Part shown: positions 44,712 through 56,270 of the stretch, piece after piece
Layout: the number at the start of each line of letters is the position of its first letter
Numbering within the stretch: position 1 is the stretch's first letter
Source of the DNA: Cylindrobasidium torrendii FP15055 ss-10
Lineage: Eukaryota; Basidiomycota; Agaricomycetes; Agaricales; Physalacriaceae
Reading direction: 5' to 3'
DNA: 64,000 nucleotides
NCBI GenBank assembly: GCA_000934385.1
Contig: KN880448.1
Location: 62,001-126,000, forward strand
Program-made: the position numbers and the translations under genes
Notes under the pieces: model-generated
Told to the model about the DNA's origin: nothing
Databases searched by the model: none
Seen by the model: only the letters and a program-made list of their open reading frames with translations

Positions 44712-47132
44712 CCTGCGCGAGGGCGTGGATGGGGAGGGCGACGACGGGAGCAGAATGATTGATGGTGGTGATGGTGCAGAACCAAGGAGACGATCGCCGC
44801 ATCCGACGCGTCTCGTAGCACGTGGAAATCTTTCATTCCAACCTCGATGCTCGAGTCAACGCGCAGCAACAGCCTTCAGGATAATAGTCCACTAATTCAA
44901 AAATAGTTTCCGCGCCATCCTTCTCACACAATTGTTTTAAGAAACATCGTCTCGTTTCTCTGCAAGGAATTCAGCGCGACAAAAGGCCCAAGTCTCAGGC
45001 CCAGAGGTACACAACAACATCGCTCTTCCAGGAGCATTTTTGGATCGGAGATAAGGCCAGCGATATACAAGATCACCCTCACTTTGGGCTTGACTAGTGA
45101 CTCTTGACTCTTGGGTGTTGTTCCCATTTTTTCCAAAACATATACAGTGACTCTCCGAATTCTCCATTAGATTCCGCTCGCGGTTTGTTGGAAGTCTTTG
45201 CTTCGCAAGCTGACGGGCCTATGAACATGGTTGCTCATTGCGTCCCTCATGGCGCCGCCGTCGATATAGCCACATTTCGAAATTCGAATGCAACTGCCGT
45301 AACCATCGAGTCATCAGCCGAGCGCTTGAGCAAGCTGATTTTCAAAAATCCGAATGTTCACGGCTCCGATACCAATATGAACAAGACTATACATGTGCAT
45401 ATGCGACAATGTACGGAAGATTCCATCCAGATTTCGTTCTGGGGAATAGAGGGAAAAGACTCGTCGACGTATGAAGAGAGCGAGTCATTTGATCTCCTTT
45501 ATATTGAGTAAAGGGTTGATGGCTTCCACGGTGAGCTCTGAAAAGACATTGTGGCGGGCTACCACTGGCGACGTGCATTCAGATTTTGAATGCGGAAGGT
45601 TTTATGTACTGTCATATCAACATTTACATAACTCATTGAAATATCTACTGGCCTAAATTTAACATTTTTGGCTTTCAGAGGCAAGTTACGGGTTCGTAGT
45701 AGGTAGCTGGCAAGGCCTCACACTGCATGAGAGGAGCCAGCCGTGGGTCCGTGGGCCATCCAACTGAGACAGACTCGGACTTAGGGTAAATATAGGAAAT
45801 ATTATCAGCAAGCTGGAGCATTCATTGATGGATGCTGGTTCAGAAATCGCTGATCAGTGATAATTCGATTTGGCACGCGCTGACTGTGTGATTACAAGCA
45901 CGGGCAAGAATGTTGCATCAAATAAGTTGAGCCTCCTCGTACAGTCCTGGTTAGATACTTCATATTTGAGTATTCTTATTGTCCCGCGGCAGTTGATCCC
46001 GGCCCCGCGCTTGTACCAGGATACCCAAATCGGGGCGTGACATCGCCCAATCATCGATCGCGACCTTGTGTCCACAAGAACGCACTGCAAGTAAAATAAG
46101 ACATGTAGATACTAGCACAGAGACTACGGGAAGATGAAGCGGTCCATACGGAATGTAAAGGGCTTTGAATTACCAGGCTGTGGCGGTCACCTGCTGCGTG
46201 CCGAGTACGCAAGACGCTGTAAAAATCAAGGTCACACCAGTGGTCAGCTAACACATATCTTCTGAGTTAGCCTGGTTGCATTGAACGATTGCTTGAATTT
46301 TCTACTCATGCAATGACAGGGCCTCAGATGATAGTAAGTATTGATCCACGCAAACGGACTCGGAGGCGAGAATACGAGTAAAGCAATGCAAACTTCATGG
46401 GCTGGATATACATCACCACTGAAGGGACCCATTTGATGCCAGCGAACGGAGCAATAAGTGCCCTGAGCTCCGTATTTCTGACTCCCACGACTCGGCTACG
46501 TTCTGTACCTCGATACCCACGGTGCAACAACAGATTCAAGTTCGGCGGCTTCATGGGCTACCAAATATGCAACAAAGAAGCCGCAAGGCACATCGGTGAA
46601 ATAATCTGAATATTGAATCTTTGCTGTGAGTCAGTCCCGCGAGGCGCTTTCTGGAATTACGGGCATCCCAGTGGTACAATGTCGCACCGGGATTCTGGAA
46701 TTTTAGATCCACAAGTCGTGTAAGGTCCACATCTTTAGCTTCGCAGTTTTTGTATTGATGAGTAGAGACGACTGAATGAGTTCTTGTAGCTCCGTAGAAA
46801 ACCTGTGCGGGCACCGCCTCAAGCCATACAGCCAGCGAAGCCGCTGCAGGACGAAAAGAGACAATGGCTCACGGAGAGGCATGATTTAGCCTTGCGTCAT
46901 TCTGCCTGTCAAACGCGCTTGTGTGTCGGGTTCCGGCAGCGCGTGGAACATTCTACTACTACACAACGCAATGCTACATATCATCGTTAGTATCGTATTT
47001 TTTGTGCACAAGTTCCGGAGCGTTGTAGGAGCTAGCACTGGCTTATACGATGAAGAAGGCTAGCACTTAGCTAGCGCATTTTACTGTATAGTTTCGAAGC
47101 ATGCGAAAGTAAATGTCATGGTAAGGGAGAAA
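44712..47132. other. Intergenic with a possible gene remnant
   Basis: About 2.4 kb. On the minus strand 46174-46247 reads as a hydrophobic, well-bounded exon-like segment, but I could not join it to neighbours (see findings). Nothing else is recognised. Confidence 0.45.
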
Positions 47133-48615
47133 TTAGGCATTGAACGGAGCTGAGTCAGGCTTGACACGCCGAAGGATCAGCAAGACCCCATCCGAGTGTG
47201 CAGATAGAATTGCGTCTACTCGTGTGTACTCATCCTCTGGTGTCGCAGACGGCGGCGCAGCCTTCAGCGCAGCAGCCATCCTCGCCGGCCGCGCCATAAT
47301 GATACCACCATTCGCTGCCGTCGAAGATGCAAGGCCCAAACTCGTGCCCGCTGCAGAGCTTGAACGCGATCGCCTCGTCCCACGTTTATGAGCCTTTGCC
47401 TTCCCGCCGTCTACGGGAGCCGGCCTACGAGCCTTTCGTCTCAGCAAAAAGGACAAGAAAACGGGCAAGAAAATTTACGCACTCTTTGTACTCTCTGGCC
47501 TTACTAAGCAATTTGAACGACCCATACCCAAATCCCCCAGAGCACGGCTGCCCCAGCGGGTTTACGCCCCATCCCTTCACCTGCTCAATATATCCCTTGA
47601 ATCGTGTCTCGTCCTCCTGCGCGACATACTCATAGAAAGGCCTCCCAATACAATCCTCCTTGTCGATATCAATGAGATCGTTGCTGCAATACTTGATCGT
47701 GCACTTGTGTGTGAAGCGGTCGAGGATAAAGGCTGTGCGGAAGGATTGTGACGGCGGGCGCACGTACGTCGGGGTAGGCGAGGTCCGCGGCACTGCTTCC
47801 AGGAGGTCATCGTTTCCTGCCGAAGGCATCGGGTCGGTCCAGCGCTGTGCGTGGTAAAGACAACGGAACTCAACAACGGAGCAACAACATACACGGAATT
47901 GGAGATCTGCGGCAGCGGGGCTGAGGGTGGTCACTTCCTGCGCAGTCGACGCGACTTGGTTAGCTTGGGGAGTACGCGCTAGGCTAACGCTGCCGACGAC
48001 GACGTTATGGACGATGGTTCTGGGTCTTGTGAGCAAGCCGAGTTTGGGGGGGAGACGGCGCGAAATACCTAGTCTAATGGAGTGTTAGTCAGAACGATGA
48101 CAATAAAAGGTAAACACGTACGATAATGAACAAACGCCAGCCCTTGCTCACCACTTTATGCTTCATTCGAATATAGACCAGCGCCGCCGCCTTGTCGGCC
48201 GTGATGGTGTTGCTGTAAAATCTCAGTTCAGGGTTCAACGAGACGCCAAGTTTGTCGCCATACTAGTGGAGGGAAATGAAAGGGTTTTGTTCATCTGGAT
48301 GGACGAGTGCAATAGAAGATTTTCCTACGAGTTCCTCGGGCGTATAACCTGTCCAAGAATCAGAAACAGCCAGACGGGACGATTAAGAAACACACCGAGG
48401 ACGTCGCTAACGCTGGGCGATAGATACTGCCAGTTCGCCTACAACGCGCTATCAGCATGAATGTCGGCATGCAACAAGCACATACTTTGTCGGTGAAGTC
48501 GACAATGCAGACTATGTCTGTCGTCAGTAATAGCACCTGTAGATGTTCAGAGTAACTCACTAAAAGAGAGGTCCTCAGTCGGCATCGAAGTGGACCCAGA
48601 AGACTTCATGGTCAT
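47133..48615 (-). CDS. PAS-domain protein of a basidiomycete-specific type
   Basis: Exons: 48561-48615, 48486-48511, 48396-48438, 48264-48348, 48118-48212, 47893-48068, 47483-47844, 47133-47424, about 377 residues. The PAS core starts at residue 17 (SFICIVDFTD), continues with NWQYLSPSVSDVLGYTPEEL, LVHPDE and, after a GTATGG intron that removes an in-frame TAG, YNTITADKAAALVYIRMKHK. The second half (TAFILDRFTHKCTIKYCSND, then GRPFYEYVAQEDE and GGFGYGSF) looks like a second PAS-like unit. The C terminus ends DAILSAHSDGVLLILRRV after a basic linker. It is a likely sensor or transcription-linked protein, distantly like the PAS parts of WC-2; no cofactor Cys (LOV) is seen. The exon 5/6 junction at 48069-48117 is uncertain. 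Confidence 0.72.
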
Positions 48616-49029
48616 AGAATATCACCCTTTACAAGGTGGTAGTGGAAGGGAGGGAGGGAGAGAAAACAAGGTTGGATGAGGCAGGGCCGAAGGTTTTGCG
48701 GTATCCGAATTTATACTTGAATATATACATCACCAGATCTATGCTTGAAATCTTACTCACACGGTAAACAGCGAGATTCAACAGAGTTGGATCTCGGGGC
48801 GCATAGACATACAAAAGGCAATCTGGCAGCCTGATTGATGGGTTGGACCACATCTGCGTAGTTTCAGCGGACGGAGACAACCAAAGTCTGCATTAAGCTG
48901 CGCACACAATAGACATCCTTCGCATATCGAAGCCTGCTGGTATTACAAGAAAAGCACACACAACAACGATGAGAAAGAATGTACACGTGCGGTATGTATA
49001 GTAATGGAGAATGCAGGAGCGAGACACCG
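48616..49029. other. Intergenic
   Basis: Lies between the start of the PAS gene and the stop of the TRM61 gene, both on the minus strand. No gene is seen. Confidence 0.55.
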
Positions 49030-50376
49030 CTACGACCCTGATGCCGTCTGCGCATTTCCACCGTCTGGTGTCTCCGCTGGTGTTGCTTCTGCTGCCGGAG
49101 GTCCACGAACAGGAGGTATAGGCATCAAGGTCGCAAAGGTAAGGTAGGAGGTATGTCCCCGTACCTCTGGAATAACCCGTGAGACGCTCACTGAGCCCTC
49201 GTTCGTCTGCTCGCCACCGTTGAGCATGAGCTCAGCGGTGTCCTCTGCCTTGTGGGTCTTGGCCTTCTTTCCACCGTCTTCCTGCCCCTCATCATCTTCT
49301 TCGTCTGCTCGCTTTCTCTTGTTTGGAGACTTGGGCTTTGGCTGCCGCCTGTTCTCGTTGTCTGCTATCTGCTGCAGCCGCCGTTCCTCGCGCTTCACCT
49401 CTGCGATTTTCAGCTTTTCGGTGGTGGCTGCTATCGACTTAGGTGCGGGGATTCGTGCGACATCGTGCGGCCTCTGGAGCGTCTCGTACATGGTGATATC
49501 CGTGAAGCCATGTTCATTCAGCGCGGTGACTGTTCGCAGCACCTGTTCTATACACGGGGAAAAGCAGCATATCCGTGTGATGCAGTCTTTTCGTAGGGCG
49601 AGTTTTGCGTGCTCGATGGCGTCCCAGGGAGCAGGGATGTCAAGGAATACTACTACAAGTCAGCATGAACCAGGAATGAGTGATTGGGTTTGCGCACAGG
49701 CGTCGACTGTATCCGCGACGGTGAACCCATCCTTGCAGACGTTTCTATGTGTGAGGGTCACAATATCCGAGAAACCATGGCGCGCAAATTCCTCTCTAGA
49801 GCAAGTGTAAGCCATTGCTGGTGAAATGGCCACTTGTAAGCGCACCTGGCCTTCGTTTCGCGTGCTTCATGAAATTCATAAGACCACAAATGGCCAGTGG
49901 ACCCAATGGAGCGAATGACAGAATGCGAGAATGACCCAGAGCCAGTGCCTAAGCCAAGATATGAGTGCACAGCCCGAGCGAAGTGCTTGTAACGCACCAG
50001 CTTCAATGACTTTGCTTCCCTTCTTTATGTTCAACCAACTTGTGATGAACGAGATGTCCGCGTGATATAGAATCTGCGTTCGATGTGGCAGCGCCATGGT
50101 CCACAGCTCTGGCGTCGGTCGCAAAAGGTGAATGAAGCCTCGTCCTGATCTCGCGCCAACTTTGCTTCCATACGGAGTGCCAATGAAGTCATCGTGCTTG
50201 TAGTTCCCAAAGCGACTATTAAAGTCTTTCCCCGCTTCAACGGTAAGCGGCTGGATGAGGTCCCTCGTCTACTATAAAATTAGTATCATGCATCCAGTAA
50301 ACCGGAATTACGGGAGGCACACCAGCCAAACAATAATCACGTCTCCATCGGCGATATTAGGCCCTGTAGACCACAT
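49030..50376 (-). CDS. TRM61: tRNA (adenine-58-N1)-methyltransferase catalytic subunit
   Basis: Exons 50323-50376, 49998-50268, 49846-49948, 49698-49795, 49030-49649 give 381 residues. [48 protein letters not shown] and [14 protein letters not shown] are landmarks of the Gcd14/TRM61 family. [14 protein letters not shown] is the AdoMet-binding motif I, and [13 protein letters not shown] the motif containing the catalytic Asp. The C-terminal ~120 residues add a Lys/Glu-rich extension ([13 protein letters not shown]) that may serve nuclear import, before the conserved [10 protein letters not shown] strand. With a TRM6 partner it would make m1A58 in the T-loop of tRNAs, including initiator tRNA-Met, in the nucleus. 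Confidence 0.92.
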
Positions 50377-50947
50377 TTTTCAGGTAAAGAATGCTAAATG
50401 TGAGATGATGGCAGAGCACAAGATCATTTTCTGCATGCTTGGTTCGGGATGGTCGGGCCGATGCCGACCATGCGCCACAGTTAAACAATGTCTCTGCACG
50501 CGGCTACGAAAATCGCGATAGAGACACGTATTGCGATGTACACGGAGATAGGTCTTACCTTTTCGCCCTATTTTTTTTCTCACGCAAATGATCATGCATA
50601 CCTCGTAAACCCCGTCTCTGGGTTTCGGTATCGCCGAGATTTATGTATTCAGCATCAGGCCTGCGTCAGGCCATGTCCCGGATTTTCTTGACAGCATCGT
50701 GTCGGCCTCACTACAGATCTCTATTTTACGATACACAATTCCGGAGACTGCCTGTCAGCGGCACCCCTGCAGCGTACGACTGTTTGCTCGAACAATGTCG
50801 AAGGAGTACGAACATACTTTTCATTTTACCCACAACAAGTAATTGAAGTAACCTTCTCGGTACTTCGGATACAAAAATATAACTTGTGTACACTACCAAC
50901 TGCTGTCACAATACCTAGCTACCCTCGTCGCGAGGACAAAAGGCTAT
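50377..50947. other. Intergenic
   Basis: Upstream of TRM61 and 3' of the AMP deaminase gene. No gene is supported; the short frames overlap and lack domains. Confidence 0.55.
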
Positions 50948-53900
50948 TCACCGCCGTTGCATGGCCTTCGCAGCGACGTTGTCCGCCGTAGGCAGCAGAC
51001 CATTGCTTGGAGCAACCAAGAATCCCTGCTCCCGATGACGCTGGCTCGCGCCAATGATATCGAGTTCCTCCAGAAGCGTCTGGTGGCGGTATGCCAGCCT
51101 GCTATTGGGGACGTTCGTCTGCGTATATGCATCAGCAACAGCACGGAGTGAAGAGACGGTGGGAAGCAACAACAAGAAAAAGACTGAAAAAGAAATAACA
51201 AGAGACTTACGCGGTTGATATCATTCCCATGCATCCCAGGCAAGTACCATTCCTTCCCAATCCAGTGACGCTTCAACTCCATCTCGAACCCACTCTGGAT
51301 CACACTGTTCCGCGCGAGCTCGGCCAGACTGCTCTGTGGGAGCTTGTAGATCTATGAACGACGGGTCAGTGCCGGAGCAGACAAGAAAGGGATACATACA
51401 TGAGCAGCAACGCTATACTCCTCCAGTAAAGGTTCCTACATACCAGGTTAGCCAACGAGGCGAGCGTAATTAACCAGACGCACCTTGGTAAAATGAAACT
51501 GTAATGGATCGTCTGTGCTCAAGCTCACATTCAACCCCGTCTTGAAGAACTCAGGCAGCGGGTTGCGCTCGTATGTCAAGAACAATGCATTGTTACTCAA
51601 CGGGCTCATCGCAATGCCAATTTGCTTCAAGTAGAAAAGATATTGCAGCGCAGGCACCTTCCGGAGGAGAATACCGTGCGAGATGGAGTGCGAGGTCAAG
51701 AAGGCGGACGTGAGATGGTCAGTGTCCCCAGCCTCCCCACTGTGCGGCCTGAATACGAACGTATCTACCACGGGGGGTTAAAGATGGATGACGGGGAAGG
51801 GACGAAAACGTACTGAAGCCTCTCTTCTGCCGCCAATTGTTGAGGCTAGCCATATTAGCATACATGTAGTACACCCTACAAGCGCACGCGTTAACATTCC
51901 GTCACCTGCAATGCCACATGCGACGTACCAGTAAGAGTACGGTGGAGATTGGTTTGTGTCCCACACACGCGGGTATGGGAATTTTTTGTAGATGCGTCGC
52001 TCGACCTTGGACTCGTCGTCAACCGTGTCGAATCCAATCACACGCTGAAGGAATATGTGCAGTTCAGGGTGCTTTGAAGGGTCTTTTGTCACCTCGAACA
52101 GTGGCCGGAAGACATCTGTGCTGTCCCATGAGCCCGAAGAGCCTCCTCGTATGTCATATCCACGTACTGACAACAATATCCTCGAACTTTTTGATAGACC
52201 CGTTCGCCTTGTAAACGTCGTACAAGCGGGGAATCTGGATGAGCCAGCGGACGTTGTGTGAGAACAGCTTGTGGTTAACGATCCATTTGGCAAGGTTGTC
52301 CCACTCATCCGGAGAGCGTCCGTAAATACTGAGGCGCCATTCGCAGTTCTTTACGTACAAGTCAGCGACATGCCCCGCACCAAATGAGAGAGCATCCAGC
52401 CTCACCTGGTACTTGCTTTGCTCAAGATCCATCATGACCTCTGCAGCCGTTTAGATTTCGCCGACATGCAGATGATGAGGTACGCACCTTTTGTGAGCTC
52501 CGCCAAGTAACGCCCTTTGATGTAGTTGTCCGTTTTAAGGAAGATCTCACGCAGACGAGACTCGCCGATTGGGTTATACTTTAGGTTGAATTTGTCGAAA
52601 CGATGGAACGAGTCCTGGTGGGCATGCATGTCCAATGTATCGATGGAGAGATCGTATGCCTTGAGGCTGAGCGAGTCAAACACTTCCTGCAAGGTAAGTT
52701 CGCGCCCATCACGGAAAATAACAAGGTCGTCTGGGCTGCGCTTCATCTTGGACTTGATAAATCGCAGAAGATGCTTCTGGTTCATGCTGCTCGAGTGGTG
52801 GACGTGGGTATCGACCTTGCGCAGATTGTAGAAGTCCCTAACTCAAAGTTTAGCGTCGCTTCAAGAAAGTGATAAGGTATCCACCTATGCGGCACACTCT
52901 TCATCTCAGCCAATTCGTGGTATTCCTGTAGCAGACTGTGCATATCGAACTTGCTCGCTAGATATTTCAGACGACGGAATGCGAAACTCTTCGTCGGTCC
53001 ATCCGAGATGACGCTCAAGATGTAGTCGAGGTCGACAAAGTATTCTCGGATAGTGGGTATGTCGAACAATGGCTTCTCGGCGTCTGCTTTTGGATGAGCT
53101 GGATAGCTTGGACATGACTATAACGCACCCTGGACATCGTACACCTGGAACACGCCCTTTTCGTCAATCTCGAACGCCCACGGGTCTTCTCCAGGAATCT
53201 CACAATGGTCTATGCTGAATTCAATCTTGCTGGGGTGTGTACTACCCTCTGCGATGGCCGGTTCATCGTCCTTCCAATGCCAGTGCGGTGGAGGAGGCTC
53301 GGGGTATATGGTCCATGGCTTGAAAGGAGCTTGAGCACAGTATGCTGGGGTCGGCACGTCTGGGCAAACACCGTGCACGTCGGCCGACTGTTTGTCTGCG
53401 AAGCCTGTGAAGGCAGGCTTGTCATCCTTCGCATGGTCGTAGTCCTTGGGATTATCACCCAGTCGCTGGCAGGATCGTTGGGTGTACTTGTCGCGCAAGT
53501 CTAAGCAGCGCTGCAAAGACGTGAATAAGTGATGGAGTTCGTTGTTAATGCTAGATTCTAGGTGATATCAGCCAAGTCTAGGGCGGCAATGATGGGAAGT
53601 GACTGACCTGGATGCTCTTTTTCCGCCGCAGCAAGTGCTTCTTCCTCCTCATCGTCGATGACTGCGCTGTGCCGGTCACCAGCCATGGATGGTGTTATCC
53701 CGTGCAGGAAAGCTTCCACGGTGGAACGTCCACCATCTGACGGCGCGTGCGAGTTGCGACGGGTCGCGTAGACCTTTTGCTCGAGCTGGAAGAGTCTGAG
53801 TAAATGGACTAGCGTCGTCAGATTTTGCACACATGCTGCTGGTGGCGCTCCTCTGTGTATCCAAAGAACCCATCCCTGGACTCGGGGATGCTCAGCGGCG

Positions 53901-53976
53901 GGGTAAGTTTTCCTGTCGGCATGGGCGTCATCGGCTCAGGCGAGTCGGTGTGAGGGGACGGTGGTGTGTCTGCCAT
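50948..53976 (-). CDS. AMD1: AMP deaminase, 13 exons
   Basis: Exons: 53833-53976, 53608-53785, 53129-53557, 52885-53083, 52488-52837, 52406-52440, 52168-52348, 51929-52115, 51814-51875, 51484-51764, 51400-51435, 51211-51351, 50948-51118. They give 797 residues, the usual fungal length. The N-terminal ~200 residues are regulatory and acidic. [16 protein letters not shown] (metal-binding His-x-His), [38 protein letters not shown] and [13 protein letters not shown] (the AMP/adenosine deaminase signature with the metal Asp) follow in family order. It converts AMP to IMP plus ammonia in the purine nucleotide cycle and sets adenylate pools; it is cytosolic. Two exons are only 35 and 36 nt, and all phases match. 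Confidence 0.93.
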
Positions 53977-54241
53977 GGTGGTCAGGTCAAAGAGTCCAGG
54001 CTCCTGAACTGTATATTTCCACGCGTAAATTGACGGATCGATCGCGATATTGCTCAATATTGATCCGCGCCCACGTGCTGACCCGCCCTCCTGAAATTTG
54101 CCATTTAAGCTTCCTTTTATTGTCGAAATCGGCATCGAGAGCCTCTTGCGACATATTCTCAGAGTGCTAGCGTATAGCACAGATGGATACGACTTTCGAA
54201 AATTTTGACCGTGCTACGTTCTATTGGATTCAGGGTAAAGA

Positions 54242-55889
54242 TCATCGCCGCGGTCTATATAAGTACGTGAAGAGCAGTGTGACAGCGGAAACTATCTCCA
54301 GAACCTTTTGTGCGGTTAGCAAGACAAATACATCCTTGATGAAGCTCTCCACTCACGCCTGTGAAGACGCTGCCAGCCCACCACTTCCCATCCCCAACAA
54401 CTGCCCCGGCGATGGGTGTTCCTACCAGAGACGCAATACCTACCGGCACGGATGCCATGCCAAGTCGAAGGCTTGTTATATTAGCTACATGTCTGATATA
54501 GAGATATTGCGACTTACCCAGAGCGTGTCACATCCGGGTCGAGAGACAGGACAGCAGGGAAAAAGAGAGATACAGCTATTTGGGCGTTGGAGCTAATCAT
54601 CCATAAAACACAATTACGCACCTGTGCCGGAGAAAAATCCATACAAGACGCAGAACACAACGATAGACGCGGTAGTGGTGCAGTAAGTCATAACCAGAGC
54701 CACAATACCTATAGCACATTGATCTTTTCAGACATGAGGGTGTCGGTACAAAATTGCTTACCAGTAGCAGCAACACACGGAATATACACATAAAAAAGCC
54801 CAAACCTATCCGCCAGGGCATTTGGAATCGTCCTACCCAACACGCTACTGAGGTTGATGATAGCCAGCAAGTAGCTTGTGAGCCCATTCGGAATATTGGA
54901 GTGCTCTTTGGCAAACGACTGCACTGCAAACATCGGGTTATACAACGCCAGAGATATGAAAAGCCCGAATAAGATCATCGCGATATAGGCAGGTGTCTTC
55001 AACATCTGCCCTAGTAGCGGCGCGCTGACTTGTACTTTCTTTTTGCTCTCCGTCTGAGGTGGATATTGCGTGCGTATGAGAACATTGGCGAGGGAAAGAC
55101 AACCTAGGCATATGAAGGCGCAAATACGAATGCCCCACGCAAAACCGATGCGACCATCGAGAAACTGGCCCAAGATAGCAGAGAAGAAGAATCCGCCGAT
55201 GGCGCCGCCGGTGGTGATGATGCCCATAGCAAGGCTGCGTCGCCTGCGAAAATGCTGCGAGACAACGGAGGAGGTGGGTGTGTATGTGACGCCGGTGCCG
55301 ATACCCATCCCGACGCCTTGCGCAAGAAGGATTTGGTAGTACTTCCCGGGCTTCGCCAATGAAAGCATGAAAAAGCTACGTGCCGATTGATATTTTTGGA
55401 AAACTGCAGCGACTCGAGACATACCTGAATACAAACAATGTACACCCCGAAAGAGAGATAGCCCGAAAATAGCCAGCGTCGAACCTGCGACTTCATGTCA
55501 ATCACCTGAAGTGAGGCTGACAAACGACGCACCATCCTGCCACGACCAAACCAAGAAGGTACATCAAGCACAACTGCAACGACCCGATCCAATCAATCTG
55601 CGACGCTGTATATCCTTGGAGGTATTCCCGCTCGTAGAACGTCTGGCATACGCCAAATGCCAGCGGCATCCCAATGATGCAGAACTGGATGAGCCATGCA
55701 CCGACGACTGTCGATGAGTACGGGTTGGGCGTAGGAGTGGCGAGGCTTACCTGTTCCCCATGCCCGAAGCCCGACATCGTATACTCTCAAATCTACAGCA
55801 GCTTGATTCAGAGGCTCAATGCGAGATTTTTCTGGGTCATCTCCAGCTTGTTCTGAGGGAGTCGGCGAGAACTTGTCGTCGTGCGACAT
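54242..55889 (-). CDS. MFS transporter, monocarboxylate (MCT) family
   Basis: Exons 55751-55889, 55533-55707, 55425-55484, 54762-55375, 54622-54708, 54518-54575, 54357-54471, 54242-54304 give 436 residues. A charged cytosolic N terminus (about 45 residues) is followed by about 12 hydrophobic segments. The family landmarks are VVGAWLIQFC in the first helix, FDAGYFRAIS in the loop before helix 3, LAQGVGMGIGTGVTYTP, FRRRRSLAMGI and GLRLGMASVPVGIASLVGTP. Fungal MCT relatives move small acids or secondary metabolites across the plasma membrane; the substrate here is unknown. It sits next to the acyl-CoA ligase gene, with divergent starts on neither side, and may export or import a product of that locus. 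Confidence 0.87.
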
Positions 55890-56270
55890 CGTGGGGGAAA
55901 GGGAACAAGATGCTCAGCTAAAGAAGCAGCTCACTCGTGAGTGGTCACATCAATGGAGTTGTGCTTCAGTGCGTGACGGAAAGTGTCCGCGTCCATGCGC
56001 TTCAAAACTTAAAGATAGTGAGCAAGAGAAGCGCGATGTTCTCCCGATGGAAGACTGTGAACAATGTACCTATCACATTTGGTATGCCGCGCTACAAATT
56101 GACAATTTACAATACTGCTGCGCACACAAAGTACATGCATCATGGAAAAGATTTAACAAAGATTTCAATTACCAACCACATCCGATGCCGCGCTGTATAG
56201 CAGCTTTCGAACTAGCTTGTGCAATCGCAGCGATATTCTCTCATTAGCCCGGTCGACCCACCATCTCCTC
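55890..56270. other. Intergenic
   Basis: 381 bases between the transporter start and the ligase stop, on the same strand. No gene is seen. Confidence 0.55.

Noticed and set aside
48264..48266. Apparent in-frame TAG in the PAS domain
   Set aside because: It is created by the intron border: splicing from the GTATGG donor to the TTACAG acceptor yields Tyr and the expected LHYNTITADKAA sequence.
53833..53867. A 35-37 nt intron in the first part of the AMP deaminase gene
   Set aside because: It is too short for this genome; the next acceptor gives a 47-nt intron with GTGTGC donor and phase 0 on both sides.
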